Shown here one piece after another: positions 7,921 to 17,071 of a stretch of 55,391 bases of DNA. The translations under genes were made by a program, and so were the position numbers. This DNA comes from an uncultured Clostridium sp. (lineage in GTDB: Bacteria > Bacillota > Clostridia > TANB77 > CAG-508): the NCBI GenBank assembly GCA_947572725.1, contig CANPDB010000008.1, positions 1 to 55,391 on the forward strand. Direction: 5' to 3'. A model generated the notes under the pieces. It saw only the letters and a program-made list of their open reading frames with translations, was not told where the DNA came from and searched no databases. Within the stretch, counting starts at the first letter, position 1. Every line of letters begins with the position of its first letter.

Positions 7921-9288
7921 ATGAACGTAGGATTTGTATCACTTGGTTGTAGCAAAAATTTAATAGACACAGAAATAACCATAGGTGTTTTTAAACAAAA
8001 TAATTATAAAATTGTAAATAATGAAAAAGAAGCAGATATTATTGTTATTAATACCTGTGGATTTATTGATTCTGCTAAAGAAGAAGCAATTAATACGATA
8101 TTAGAAATGGCTGAATATAAAAATCAAAGATGCAAATATTTAATAGTTATAGGTTGCTTAGTACAAAGATATTATGATGAACTTATTAAATTATTACCAG
8201 AAGTAGATTTATTTATAAAAATTGATGAGTATGACAAGCTATGGGAAAAGATTGAAGATTTAGTAAAAAGAGATATTGTTCAAAAAGCAAAAAATAAAAC
8301 AAGTAAAAGAATATCTGAAGTTTCTAAAATGCCAATGTTTTTGCAACAACAATTTTTAAATAGAACAGTAACAACTGGGAAAAATTTTGCTTATTTAAAA
8401 ATAGGTGAAGGTTGTAGCAATAAATGTACATATTGTGCAATTCCATATATTAGAGGTCCATTTATTAGCAGACCAAAAGAAGAGATTATAGAAGAAGCAG
8501 AACAACTTGCAAAAAAAGGAATAAAAGAATTAATAATTATAGCACAAGATACCACAAAATATGGTATAGATATTTATGGAGAAAGCAAGTTAGCAGAACT
8601 ACTACAAGAAATAAGTAATATAAAAGAAATAAAATGGATTAGATTTTTATATTCTTATCCAGAAGGAATTACAGAAGAATTAATACAAGTAGTAAAAAGC
8701 AATCTTAAAATAGCTAAATATTTTGATATACCAATTCAACACATATCTAACACTATATTAAAAAAGATGAACAGAAGAACATCAAAAGAGCAAATAGAAA
8801 AATTAATATGCAAAATAAGAAGTGAAATTCCAGATGTAACTTTAAGAACTAGTCTAATTGTAGGTTTTCCGGGGGAAACTAAAAAAGACTTTGAAGAATT
8901 ATTAGAATTTGTAAAAAAAGCAAAATTTGATAAATTAGGAGTTTTTGAATATTCAAAAGAAGATGGAACACCAGCAGCAAAGCTTCCTGAACAAATTCAT
9001 GGAAACACGAAAAAAGCAAGATATCGCAAAATTATGATGGAACAACAAATTATTTCAAATAATGTATTAAAAAATAAAATAGGAAAGACATATAAAGTAT
9101 TAATAGAGGATATGTCTTTTGATAAAAAATATTTTATAGGGAGAACTATGCAAGATGTACCAGATATCGATGGATTAGTATATTTGGCAAATGATAAGCA
9201 GTTATCCCAAGAAGATTTGTTGAATTCGTTTCAAAAATGTGAAATAATAGATGTAAGAAATTACGATTTAATAGCCAAAATTTATTAA
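7921..9288 (+). CDS. rimO: ribosomal protein S12 methylthiotransferase RimO
   Basis: 455 residues, family length. A radical-SAM enzyme that adds a methylthio group to an Asp of ribosomal protein S12. Seen: the UPF0004 domain start VGFVSLGCSKNLIDTE and INTCGFIDSAKEEAI with its cluster cysteines, GCLVQRY, the radical-SAM motif GCSNKCTYCAIP (CxxxCxxC, about residues 166-173), RGPFISRP, SYPEG, PIQHIS, RTSLIVGFPGET and a C-terminal TRAM region. SLGCSKNLID and RGPFRSR-like signatures favour RimO over MiaB. The ribosome binding site AGAAAGGA precedes the ATG. Confidence 0.95.
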   Translation: MNVGFVSLGCSKNLIDTEITIGVFKQNNYKIVNNEKEADIIVINTCGFIDSAKEEAINTILEMAEYKNQRCKYLIVIGCLVQRYYDELIKLLPEVDLFIKIDEYDKLWEKIEDLVKRDIVQKAKNKTSKRISEVSKMPMFLQQQFLNRTVTTGKNFAYLKIGEGCSNKCTYCAIPYIRGPFISRPKEEIIEEAEQLAKKGIKELIIIAQDTTKYGIDIYGESKLAELLQEISNIKEIKWIRFLYSYPEGITEELIQVVKSNLKIAKYFDIPIQHISNTILKKMNRRTSKEQIEKLICKIRSEIPDVTLRTSLIVGFPGETKKDFEELLEFVKKAKFDKLGVFEYSKEDGTPAAKLPEQIHGNTKKARYRKIMMEQQIISNNVLKNKIGKTYKVLIEDMSFDKKYFIGRTMQDVPDIDGLVYLANDKQLSQEDLLNSFQKCEIIDVRNYDLIAKIY

Positions 9289-9333
9289 TAAGAGTGTATT
9301 CAATTTCTAGTACGAAGAAAGGAAAAAATAAAT

Positions 9334-10668
9334 ATGGATATATTATTAGATAATGGAAAAAGTATTAAAATATTAGTAGTAAAAAGAGGAGAAACATATG
9401 AATATTATGCAAATAATATAAAAATAGGTGTGTACTCTCCAAAATCTATGAATGAAAATATATTAATATTACAAAGAGATATGCAAGAGGAACTGATGAC
9501 ACAAATAAAAGATGGTATAGATTCTATTGGGAGAGAGCAAATAATACAAGAATGGGAAAAAAACAAGAGTATATTAATATATGCACAAAAAATGGGTATA
9601 AAAGATGTTAGAGATATTACAACAGTTAAGTTAGAAGATTTTCTAAAAGATGAAGAACTTGAAGAACAAGAGGAAAAAGAAGAACAAGGAATTGAAGGAC
9701 AAGAAGAAATAGAAGATGAAGAAGAACTAAAAAAATTAGAAGAGATGGAAGAATCAGATGAATTAGAGCAACCAAAAGATGAGGAAGATAAAGAAAAGAA
9801 AATAGAAAAAACAAAAGCTAGTTCTGTAGGTATAAAACAAAAAATCAGCCTATCAGAAAGAGCAGATAATGTACATGATTTTAGAAGATGGCTAGGTGGA
9901 AAAATACCACAAGAATGTACAGACATAGTAGTTATTGAATCATCTCAAATGGGAATAATGAAAGACGAAAATGGAGATAGTTATAAAAGGAATTCAACAA
10001 GATATTCATTAGCAGTTATAGATAAACAAGGAAATATAGAGCCTTTACAAAAATATATACCAAATTTAAGGCAAAGAGATGCAGCAGGAAGTAATCCAAC
10101 TGAACAAAAATATCAAGTAGATAAAGATGGAAATCTAGAAGAAGATGCAGTTTTAAGTGAATGGGCAATAGGAAGAAGAATTCTACAAATTGACAATAAA
10201 GAAATGGGACGAGTACAACTAAACATTGGGCAAGAAGAACATGGTGGAACTGGTACAATGGGAGTACAAATGAGAGATAGTAATTCTACTTATGCAACTT
10301 CAATAGGAATAAGAAGTGTAATGGGTGCATATGAATCAAATGGACAATATGTAGTGAATGAGAACCTAAAAGAAGCTGAACAACATAGGAAGCAAAATCC
10401 AGATTGTGAAGAAATGACATATGAAGATATAGATGGAGATTTAAACACAAAATCTCATAATCATATGGAAGACATAGATTTTAACAAATTAGCAATAAAA
10501 TGGGGATTTTATAAAAATGATGATCATCATAGCCCTGATGCAGAAAAAGCAAAAGAGTTACTAGAAAAAGAAATGAAAAAGTCACCTGATAAAAGTCAAG
10601 AAGATGTAATAGATGACATTACAGATGACCTAGAAGAAGATTTTGGAGGACCAGGAAGAATAGCTTAA
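9334..10668 (+). CDS. acidic protein of unknown function
   Basis: 444 residues, unrecognised. The N-terminal 110 residues look folded (DILLDNGKSIKILVVKRGE). Residues about 108-160 are an extreme acidic coiled-coil or disordered stretch made almost wholly of E, D, K and L. The C-terminal part (about 175-444) is mixed, with HDFRRWLGGKIPQECTDIVV, SNPTEQKYQVD, SEWAIGRRILQI and HSHNHMED-like His/Asp-rich segments. No signal peptide or membrane span. The ribosome binding site is AAGAAAGGA. It ends convergently with the CDF gene; the two stop codons overlap. Probably a lineage-restricted family; no function is proposed. Confidence 0.7.
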   Translation: MDILLDNGKSIKILVVKRGETYEYYANNIKIGVYSPKSMNENILILQRDMQEELMTQIKDGIDSIGREQIIQEWEKNKSILIYAQKMGIKDVRDITTVKLEDFLKDEELEEQEEKEEQGIEGQEEIEDEEELKKLEEMEESDELEQPKDEEDKEKKIEKTKASSVGIKQKISLSERADNVHDFRRWLGGKIPQECTDIVVIESSQMGIMKDENGDSYKRNSTRYSLAVIDKQGNIEPLQKYIPNLRQRDAAGSNPTEQKYQVDKDGNLEEDAVLSEWAIGRRILQIDNKEMGRVQLNIGQEEHGGTGTMGVQMRDSNSTYATSIGIRSVMGAYESNGQYVVNENLKEAEQHRKQNPDCEEMTYEDIDGDLNTKSHNHMEDIDFNKLAIKWGFYKNDDHHSPDAEKAKELLEKEMKKSPDKSQEDVIDDITDDLEEDFGGPGRIA

Positions 10669-11525
10669 ATAGGCTCAACATGGACAATAGTTTTATAAAT
10701 TTTGTCTAACTTGCTAATATCTTTTTCTAAATTGTCAGCCAGTTTATGGCTTTCAAATGTAGACATATTACCATCTAAACAAATAGTTAAAAATGCTAAA
10801 TATTTATCACCAACAGGAGTAGAGACAAGGTCTTCTACTTCTTTTATTTCTTTATAACTATGAACAATATCTAAAATTAATGCTTTAGTTTTATCATCTA
10901 CGCTAATATCCATTAAGATATTATAACTTTCAATAAAAATAGTAACACCAGTATAACAAATCCAAATAGATATACCAATACCTACAACACTATCAAACCA
11001 ATATATATTAGCAAAAGTAAGTAAAATAGAAATTAGAGTAAAGGAAGTTACAACACAATCATTTCTGTGATCTTTCATATTGGCTTCAAGCAAAATATTA
11101 TTGTATTTTTTAAAAGCACTTTTTGTATATAAATATAATGCAAATTTAGTTATAATTGTTATTATACAAACAACAACTAAGAACCAAGAAAATTGGAGTT
11201 TACTTCCTAAAACTAGCGTCATAATTGAATCATATAATAGTTTAGCAGATATTATTATCATAGATATACTAATAAACATTGAGAATATATATTCTGCTTT
11301 ACCATGTCCAAAGTTATGATCTTCGTCATTTGGTGCACTTGCTATTTTATTTCCAATAAAGGTCATTAATGAGGCAAAGATATCTCCTGCACTGTTTACA
11401 CTGTCTGCAATCATTGCTTGACTTTTGCTTATAAATCCTACAATTGCCTTTAAAATTAATAAAAAGATGTTGCCTATAATCCCATAGATACCAGCTTTTT
11501 TTGTTGTTTTAAATTTTTCGTTCAT
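10665..11525 (-). CDS. cation diffusion facilitator (CDF) metal exporter
   Basis: 286 residues, typical CDF length. Six membrane spans in about the first 200 residues, with the CDF signature SKSQAMIADSVNSAGDIFAS (span II; Asp and following residues form the metal site), HNFGHGKAEY (His/Asp loop), and DHRNDCVVTSFTLIS in span V with the HxxxD-type metal ligands. The last 80 residues form the cytoplasmic ferredoxin-like domain. It exchanges protons for Zn2+, Mn2+, Fe2+ or similar; specificity cannot be read. The ribosome binding site AAAGGAG lies nine bases before the ATG. A family-2 palindrome sits just upstream. Confidence 0.92.
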   Translation of the reverse strand: MNEKFKTTKKAGIYGIIGNIFLLILKAIVGFISKSQAMIADSVNSAGDIFASLMTFIGNKIASAPNDEDHNFGHGKAEYIFSMFISISMIIISAKLLYDSIMTLVLGSKLQFSWFLVVVCIITIITKFALYLYTKSAFKKYNNILLEANMKDHRNDCVVTSFTLISILLTFANIYWFDSVVGIGISIWICYTGVTIFIESYNILMDISVDDKTKALILDIVHSYKEIKEVEDLVSTPVGDKYLAFLTICLDGNMSTFESHKLADNLEKDISKLDKIYKTIVHVEPI

Positions 11526-11592
11526 TTCAAAGTCTCCTTTATTTATTCTTATGATTATAACATAAAAAATATAAATAGAAAATAAAAATATG

Positions 11593-11834
11593 GCAATTGC
11601 TTAAAATTTAATTATTACAGTTTATATATATGTAATTTTAATAGCGCGAAGAGGATAGTATTTATATATTTTGAAGTGAGCTTGTGGGGACCGTCCAAAA
11701 ATTCTTAAAATTTATGTAATAAATTTTAATAGAATTTTTAGGATGGGGATAACGAAAAAATATATAAATACTATCCTCTGGGAGCGAGTAGTTTTAAATA
11801 TAAAAACTGTAATAATTAAATTTCAAGCAATTGC
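11593..11834. repeat. palindromic repeat family 2, copy a
   Basis: About 242 bp. Outer arms GCAATTGCTTAAAATTTAAT (11593 on) and its near complement ending 11834. Inner arms GCGCGAAGAGGATAGTATTT (11644 on) and AAATACTATCCTCTGGGAGC (about 11766-11785). Centre: GTGGGGACCGTCC, then AATTCTTAAAATTTATG / AATTTTAATAGAATTTTTAG, then GGATGGGGATAACG. It fills most of the 385-bp gap between two genes that diverge here. Other copies: 15576-15730, 44072-44222, 45177-45358, plus a half copy near 34407. Confidence 0.85.
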
Positions 11835-11910
11835 GGTAAAAAAATTTGCTAAAAAATGTCATATATGTTATAATAAATGAGTACGAAGGTAAAATGAAGA
11901 GGTGAAAATA

Positions 11911-12255
11911 ATGACAGTATTCACGATTATATACATATTAGTTTTTGTAATATTTGCATTAATTGCATATGCAGTTTTACAAATAAAAATGTTTGGAATG
12001 AAGGTAAAAGACTTTTGGTCATTTATAGATGCAAACCAAATGTTGGATAAACTATATAAATTTGCTAAACAATATGAAAATATGTCGCCACAGGAACAAA
12101 TCATATATTTGGCTGAAGCGGAAAAAATATTTAATGCATTTGACAAAGTGCCAGATACTTTATGGGAAGAAGAGTACGATAAATATAAAGAAGTATTAAA
12201 AAAATATAAAGATATAAAAATGTTGAGATGGGCAGAAACAGATAAATCAAAATAA
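11911..12255 (+). CDS. small membrane-anchored protein, unknown
   Basis: 114 residues. One strong N-terminal membrane span (about residues 1-25, TVFTIIYILVFVIFALIAYA) followed by a soluble helical tail of about 85 residues (AEAEKIFNAFDKVPDTLWEE). I chose ATG 11911 because GAGGTG lies seven bases upstream; an in-frame GTG at 11902 overlaps that site. Followed by a terminator at 12271. Not recognised. It may belong with the small membrane genes after it. Confidence 0.65.
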   Translation: MTVFTIIYILVFVIFALIAYAVLQIKMFGMKVKDFWSFIDANQMLDKLYKFAKQYENMSPQEQIIYLAEAEKIFNAFDKVPDTLWEEEYDKYKEVLKKYKDIKMLRWAETDKSK

Positions 12256-12270
12256 AATATGTTATCAATT

Positions 12271-12310
12271 ACAGGAGATAATAAAAAATATTATTATCTT
12301 CTGTTTTTTG
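12271..12310 (+). terminator. terminator
   Basis: Stem ACAGGAGATAATA / TATTATCTTCTGT with one G-U pair, followed by TTTTTTG. Confidence 0.75.
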
Positions 12311-12455
12311 TATAAATATTAACCATATTAATAGAAAAGTTCTGTATTAGAGAATGAATAAAGATTTAAGAATTAAGAAACATAAAAAAACTTATTAATA
12401 TTGTTTGAAATTTTTTTATATGTTAAAATAAATTAAAAAAGGGGAGAAATATATT

Positions 12456-13190
12456 ATGGCTTTTATGGGAAGAGGAAGAATGCCATCAATAGGAGATGAC
12501 AATAATAGTGGCATGAACGACATGAGAACACATTATTATAGGGGATATGGATATTATAATAGATTTTATTATTATATCCCAATGGATAATACATATGTAA
12601 TAATGCAAATGATAGTAACTTTTATTATTTTAATAGTTGGAATAATTACATTTTTAGCTACATATGAATCTTCAATTGTTGATCCAATAGAAAATATAAA
12701 GGAAATGTTTATAAATACTCATTTAATAATAATAGGTATATTATTAGCAATAACTATAATAATCAATTTTTTCTCAAAAAATAAAGAAGCACTTATAAAA
12801 AAACTAATAATTATTTTTGTTATTTCTATAATGACTATGTTAGTATTTTTTGTAATAAAATTACATTTAGATACAACATATAATAAAGAAAAATTTGAAC
12901 AATTCTATGCAGAACAAAATACTACCGAATCTTCTAATGCAAAAACAAAAATAGATATAGGAATAACTGGAATGAGTTTAAAAACAGAAAAACAATATTA
13001 TATTGATGAATGTATGAAATTATATAATATATTCAAAACTAAAACTTATGGAACACTAGGACTTCATGTATTACTTAATATATTAATTATTTATCAAATA
13101 TTAAGAATATCAAAAATTCAAGGAAAAAAAGAGCAGATGAATAAAGATGATTTAATATTATTTGACAAAGAAGAAAATATCAAATTTTAA
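12456..13190 (+). CDS. multi-span membrane protein, unknown
   Basis: 244 residues. The first 45 residues are Gly/Arg/Tyr-rich (MAFMGRGRMPS, then HYYRGYGYYNRFYYY), suggesting a flexible cytoplasmic arm. Spans near residues 50-70, 88-105 and 113-133; a soluble stretch with NTTESSNAKTKIDIG; a last span near 196-215; and a charged C-terminus (GKKEQMNKDD). The ribosome binding site AAAAAGGGGAG is strong. Likely co-transcribed with the next membrane gene (38-bp gap). No family recognised. Confidence 0.65.
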   Translation: MAFMGRGRMPSIGDDNNSGMNDMRTHYYRGYGYYNRFYYYIPMDNTYVIMQMIVTFIILIVGIITFLATYESSIVDPIENIKEMFINTHLIIIGILLAITIIINFFSKNKEALIKKLIIIFVISIMTMLVFFVIKLHLDTTYNKEKFEQFYAEQNTTESSNAKTKIDIGITGMSLKTEKQYYIDECMKLYNIFKTKTYGTLGLHVLLNILIIYQILRISKIQGKKEQMNKDDLILFDKEENIKF

Positions 13191-13228
13191 TTAAAAAATA
13201 AAAGAAATATTTATGGAGGATTTTACAA

Positions 13229-13723
13229 ATGACAGACAAGGAAAAAGAATTTATAAAAAAAATTAATGTAGATAAAGCAAAGAATAAAGCTAGTGCATCA
13301 ATGTTATTAATAATTATAAGTTTATTAACTTATGTTATACCTCTTATATATGGAGAGTTTGATTTCGGTATAATTTTCGAAATTGTTTCATTAGTTTTTT
13401 TAGTAATGGCAAAAAGTTATATGACAAAATATGATGAGATTAAAGCAAAAAGGTATATTATTTGTTCAATGATAGCAATAGGCTGGATTTTGATATATGA
13501 TATTATACTTTTATGTGCTACTATGGAAGATATAGTAGATTTGGCGTTTCTAGGGTATGATTACTTCTTTGGAGAAGGGGTTACAATATTGTATTTAAGT
13601 ACACTGTTTGCAATTAATAGAGATTTATCTAAAGCTGATAATCCAGAGAGGTATAAAGAAAGTACAGATTGGTTTTACGAAAAATATGAAGAAAAAGAGG
13701 ATGGAGAAAATAAAAATGTTTGA
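13229..13723 (+). CDS. small membrane protein with C-terminal TDWFY motif
   Basis: 164 residues, about four membrane spans between residues 22 and 135, then a cytoplasmic tail. The tail reads NPERYKESTDWFYEKYEEKED. A similar tail (NPRDKKTDWFYKNENFDRK) ends the unrelated-looking membrane protein at 23866-24345, and both genes are followed by the same TGCCA hairpin. The ribosome binding site is ATGGAGGA. Function unknown. Confidence 0.65.
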   Translation: MTDKEKEFIKKINVDKAKNKASASMLLIIISLLTYVIPLIYGEFDFGIIFEIVSLVFLVMAKSYMTKYDEIKAKRYIICSMIAIGWILIYDIILLCATMEDIVDLAFLGYDYFFGEGVTILYLSTLFAINRDLSKADNPERYKESTDWFYEKYEEKEDGENKNV

Positions 13724-13727
13724 AGAT

Positions 13728-13764
13728 AAGGTTGCCATTTAAACCCGGAACCAATGGCAACCTT
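13728..13764. terminator. bidirectional terminator hairpin of the TGCCA repeat family
   Basis: Stem AAGGTTGCCAT / ATGGCAACCTT with loop TTAAACCCGGAACCA, flanked by A/T tracts between convergent genes. The same stem and loop recur inverted at 24352-24391, and the loop recurs near 35007-35020. Confidence 0.75.
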
Positions 13765-13778
13765 AAGAATTTTTATTT

Positions 13779-15512
13779 TTACCGTGAGCCCATATTCATA
13801 TTATTTCCATATCGTTTTACTTTTTGAGTTGTTGTTTTTTCAAATTCTTTATCACGAATTGCAAATGCCTTAATATGTTTGTAGTTTGGCAATTTCTTGT
13901 TTACATTGCTTACTGCATCTGAAATTATTTTCCAAATTTCTTCTTTAGTTGGAACGCTTCCTTTTAAATATTCTGTTATTGCTTCTATGTTAGGGTAAAT
14001 TTGTGCATTTATATATGTTTCATCATCATTCTCTTTTTGAATTCCTAATACTAAAGATTCAGAAATTAAAGGATTGTCGTTTAAATAATATTCTACTTCT
14101 TCTGGGTAAATATTTTTTCCATTTTTTGTAACAATAACACTCTTACATCTTCCAGTAATATATAAGTAACCATTTTCATCGATTTTTCCTAAATCACCTG
14201 TATGAAACCAGCCATTTTTTAAGGCTTTTTTTGTTTCTTCTTCATTATTGTAATAACCTAGCATAACATTTGGACCTTTTACTATAATTTCACCAATTCC
14301 TTCTTCATTTGGGTTATCTATTTTATATTCTACATTTGGAATAGGTAAACCTGCTGAATCATCTTTCTGGAAAAAGTCTGTATTGCCAGCGACTAACGGA
14401 GAACATTCTGTTAAACCATATCCTTGAAGGGTATTTAATTTTAAGTCTCTAAAATCAGCAACTATATTTGGATTTGCTGCAGCAGCTCCAACAATAAATA
14501 CACGAAGTCTACCACCAAGAGTATTTTTTACTTTATTTTTTACAATCTTTTTCATAAAGAAAGGTAACTGTGAAAAAGGATTTTCATTTTCTTTTACATA
14601 TTTTTGTGGTAAAGATTTATTCATATTTTTGATAATGTTTTTATGCAAATTTTCTAATAAAAGTGGAACACATAAGATAACAGATGGGTGGTATTCAGCC
14701 ATATTTTTAGCAATGTATCTTAAACCTTCACAATGAGCAATACTTGCACCACTATATATAGGAAGTAAAAATCCTAAAGTACATTCATAGGTATGATGCA
14801 AAGGCAAAATAGAAAAGAACAAATCACTTCTTTTTACTTTTACAATTCCATAAGTAGATAATATATTAGAGCAAATGTTTCTTTGTGATAAACAAACACC
14901 TTTTGCATTTCCAGTTGTTCCAGAAGTAAATAACAAAATACGTAATTCATCAGGATTTATCTCTATTTTATCAAAATCGTTAAAACCATTATTATATAAT
15001 TCTTTTCCTTGTTCTTTTACAACAGAAAAACTAAATTCATCATTTTTATTATCAAAATAAATAAAAGAAGTAGCTTTATTTTTTAACTTTTCTTGCTTTT
15101 TTAAAACATCACTTAAATTTTTATCATCGCCTAAAATACATACAGCTTCAGAAACATTCATAAAATTAATAACATCATCTGTATGCAATTCTTTGTCAAT
15201 AGGAACAACAATTCCTACAATACTTGCAGCTAAATAAGATATACACCAATCATAGCTATTTTTCCCAATAACAGCTATTTTCTTATTTAAAAATCCTTTT
15301 TTAATTAAGCTTGTCCCAAGAAAAACTATATCATTTTTAAATTCTTCATAAGTAATAGTAATAATATTACCATTAGGGTCTTTTAACTTAAAAGCGGTTC
15401 TAGAACGATATATATCTGCTGAACGATATAATAATTCTTTGAAATTAGTGACTTCTTCTGTTTTATGATACTTTTTTTGTAATTGCTCAGCAACATTCAA
15501 ATTTTTATTCAT
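13779..15512 (-). CDS. AMP-forming long-chain acyl-CoA synthetase family protein
   Basis: 577 residues. Adenylates a fatty or other carboxylic acid and transfers it to CoA. Seen: the P-loop LLFTSGTTGNAKGV (A3), the gatekeeper QGYGLTECSPLV (A5), GWFHTGDLGKIDENGYLYITGRCKSVIVTKNGKNIYPEEVE (A7-A8), and the C-terminal catalytic Lys region TTQKVKRYG. I chose the ATG at 15512 because AAAGAAAGG lies ten bases before it; the ATG at 15521 sits too close to that site. The substrate is uncertain; SILPLHHTYE resembles the long-chain class. Monocistronic, with a family-2 palindrome upstream. Confidence 0.88.
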   Translation of the reverse strand: MNKNLNVAEQLQKKYHKTEEVTNFKELLYRSADIYRSRTAFKLKDPNGNIITITYEEFKNDIVFLGTSLIKKGFLNKKIAVIGKNSYDWCISYLAASIVGIVVPIDKELHTDDVINFMNVSEAVCILGDDKNLSDVLKKQEKLKNKATSFIYFDNKNDEFSFSVVKEQGKELYNNGFNDFDKIEINPDELRILLFTSGTTGNAKGVCLSQRNICSNILSTYGIVKVKRSDLFFSILPLHHTYECTLGFLLPIYSGASIAHCEGLRYIAKNMAEYHPSVILCVPLLLENLHKNIIKNMNKSLPQKYVKENENPFSQLPFFMKKIVKNKVKNTLGGRLRVFIVGAAAANPNIVADFRDLKLNTLQGYGLTECSPLVAGNTDFFQKDDSAGLPIPNVEYKIDNPNEEGIGEIIVKGPNVMLGYYNNEEETKKALKNGWFHTGDLGKIDENGYLYITGRCKSVIVTKNGKNIYPEEVEYYLNDNPLISESLVLGIQKENDDETYINAQIYPNIEAITEYLKGSVPTKEEIWKIISDAVSNVNKKLPNYKHIKAFAIRDKEFEKTTTQKVKRYGNNMNMGSR

Positions 15513-15575
15513 TAAAAACATTCCTTTCTTTTTAATTGTATATAATGAATATTATCTATATTAAAGTATTTAGTT

Positions 15576-15730
15576 CATACAGTTAAAACAAAATAATTTA
15601 AATAGCGCGAAGGAGTTTATATATTCAATTTTTTTAGGAGGATACGAGTAGGAATTACTTGGGGGAGCCTAAAAAAATTAATATATACACTCCTGGGAGC
15701 GAGTAGAGAATTTTAATAATGAACTGTAAC
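15576..15730. repeat. palindromic repeat family 2, copy b
   Basis: About 155 bp, a shorter variant. GCGCGAAGGAGTTTATATAT (15605 on) pairs with ATATACACTCCTGGGAGCGAG (end about 15703). Outer ends are ACAGTT / AACTGTAAC. The centre AGGAGGATACGAG...GGGGGAGCCT differs from the other copies. Confidence 0.75.
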
Positions 15731-15744
15731 TTTTATTTAAAGTA

Positions 15745-16539
15745 TTAGTATTGATAAAATTTCAAATTAGTATCCTTTTTTAATAATATATTACCATCAT
15801 AAATTGTTTTATTAGAATCTTCTAAAGGAATATCAATAAAAACAGTACATTTAAAGTTTTTATCTAAATTATTTGTAACAAAAATATCAAATGACAAACT
15901 ACAAGAAATATCATTTAATAAAATATTACATTTTTTTAATAAAGAACCATCATAAGTAATTGGAGTAGAAGTATCTGTTAAAGTATAGTCGGATTTTATA
16001 TTATGATTAATATAACTAAGTGTTATTGGATTTGCTAAATTGTTGTATAAAGTTGGTGTGTTAAGATTAGCTTCATTTTCAGAAGTAATATTAAATTCTA
16101 ATTTATCTGTAATAATATTTTCATCAGTAATATCACTTTTTGAAAAATCGTTTATACTTTTAAAATATAGTTTTGGTTCACCAAGTGTTGGTTTTGTGGT
16201 ATAGTTTATATTTTCAATTGATACTTTTTTAAAGGTGTTTTCTAAATTTTTTTCTTCTAATGGCGTGCTTATAAATAAGGCAATATCTGTGTATTGATAT
16301 AAATTTTCTATTGTGTAATTATTTGCAGATATATTTTTATTTTTTGCATCACTACTACTAAATAACATGATTTTTTTTATTTCGAAAATTGTTGTTTGAT
16401 TTTTGTCTGCAAATGGTAATATGCTTTTTTCAAATTCGTTTTTTAATATATATTTTTTGCTTACTATATATGTAAGGCAAAATACTATTAAAAGTAAAAG
16501 TATTGTTATTATTGTTAATATTGTTTTTTTTCTGTTCAT
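15745..16539 (-). CDS. membrane-anchored extracytoplasmic protein, unknown
   Basis: 264 residues. An N-terminal signal anchor (KKTILTIITILLLLIVFCLT, residues about 4-23) is followed by a soluble, Asn/Thr-rich domain predicted mostly beta (KLEFNITSENEANL, SYINHNIKSDYTLTD, SLSFDIFVTNNLDKNFKCTV). No catalytic motif seen. Two Cys in the distal half (KKCNILLNDISCSL) could form a disulphide. The ribosome binding site CAGGAGG is strong. Function unknown. Confidence 0.65.
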   Translation of the reverse strand: MNRKKTILTIITILLLLIVFCLTYIVSKKYILKNEFEKSILPFADKNQTTIFEIKKIMLFSSSDAKNKNISANNYTIENLYQYTDIALFISTPLEEKNLENTFKKVSIENINYTTKPTLGEPKLYFKSINDFSKSDITDENIITDKLEFNITSENEANLNTPTLYNNLANPITLSYINHNIKSDYTLTDTSTPITYDGSLLKKCNILLNDISCSLSFDIFVTNNLDKNFKCTVFIDIPLEDSNKTIYDGNILLKKDTNLKFYQY

Positions 16540-16624
16540 AATTTCCTCCTGTTTATGTGTATTATAATATTATAAATTTCTAGTAAAATCAAGTATGAGA
16601 TTTTCTATATACAAGATAGTTATG

Positions 16625-16967
16625 TTATAAAATATAAATTTGAATTCTCGGCTGCCCTACAAATATTAATAAATTCTAATAAAATAAAATGAGCCTCTTT
16701 CATGTTCAAGCCAGTATTCTATCTTTTGAATAAATAATGTGTGTGACTAGAGTAAACATAGAAATTCTTAAATTATTTTATGGAAAGAGTTCATCTATTG
16801 ATGGAAGGGTGCCATAAAATAATTTTAGAATTTCTTAGTTTATGTAGGGAACCACAGAATTTATGAAAAAATAGAATACTGGCTTGCCCTGAACATCCCT
16901 CATTTTATTCTATAAGAATTTTTAAATATTTTTCAGTTGCATTCGAATTTTAATTTATATTTTATAA
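16625..16967. repeat. 343-bp near-palindrome, family 3
   Basis: Nested matching arms: TTATAAAATATAAATT (16625-16640) with AATTTATATTTTATAA (16952-16967); AATAAAATGAG with CTCATTTTATT; GCCAGTATTCTAT with ATAGAATACTGGC; and a core AGAAATTCTTAAATTATTTT / AAAATAATTTTAGAATTTCT. The loop (about 16782-16811) is GGAAAGAGTTCATCTATTG and flanks. This fills the 530-bp gap between divergent genes; no coding sequence is seen. It is the only copy in this window. Confidence 0.75.
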
Positions 16968-17026
16968 AATAACTATTTTAAATATTTAACAATTTCTATA
17001 TTTGTTTACATTTCCATATTTTAAAA

Positions 17027-17055
17027 TTGACAAAAAAATACTTAAAAGGTAAAAT
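17027..17055 (+). promoter_or_regulatory. sigma-A-type promoter of the glucosaminidase gene
   Basis: TTGACA (17027-17032), a 17-base spacer and TAAAAT (17050-17055). Initiation would be near 17062, directly at the ribosome binding site AGGTGAT (17062-17068), giving a very short leader before the ATG at 17072. Confidence 0.6.
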
Positions 17056-17071
17056 GATTGTAGGTGATGAT

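Noticed and set aside
9626..9926. Minus-strand Ser/Leu-rich frames opposite the acidic orphan
   Set aside because: They are the reverse reading of Glu-rich codons in the real gene and have no ribosome binding sites.
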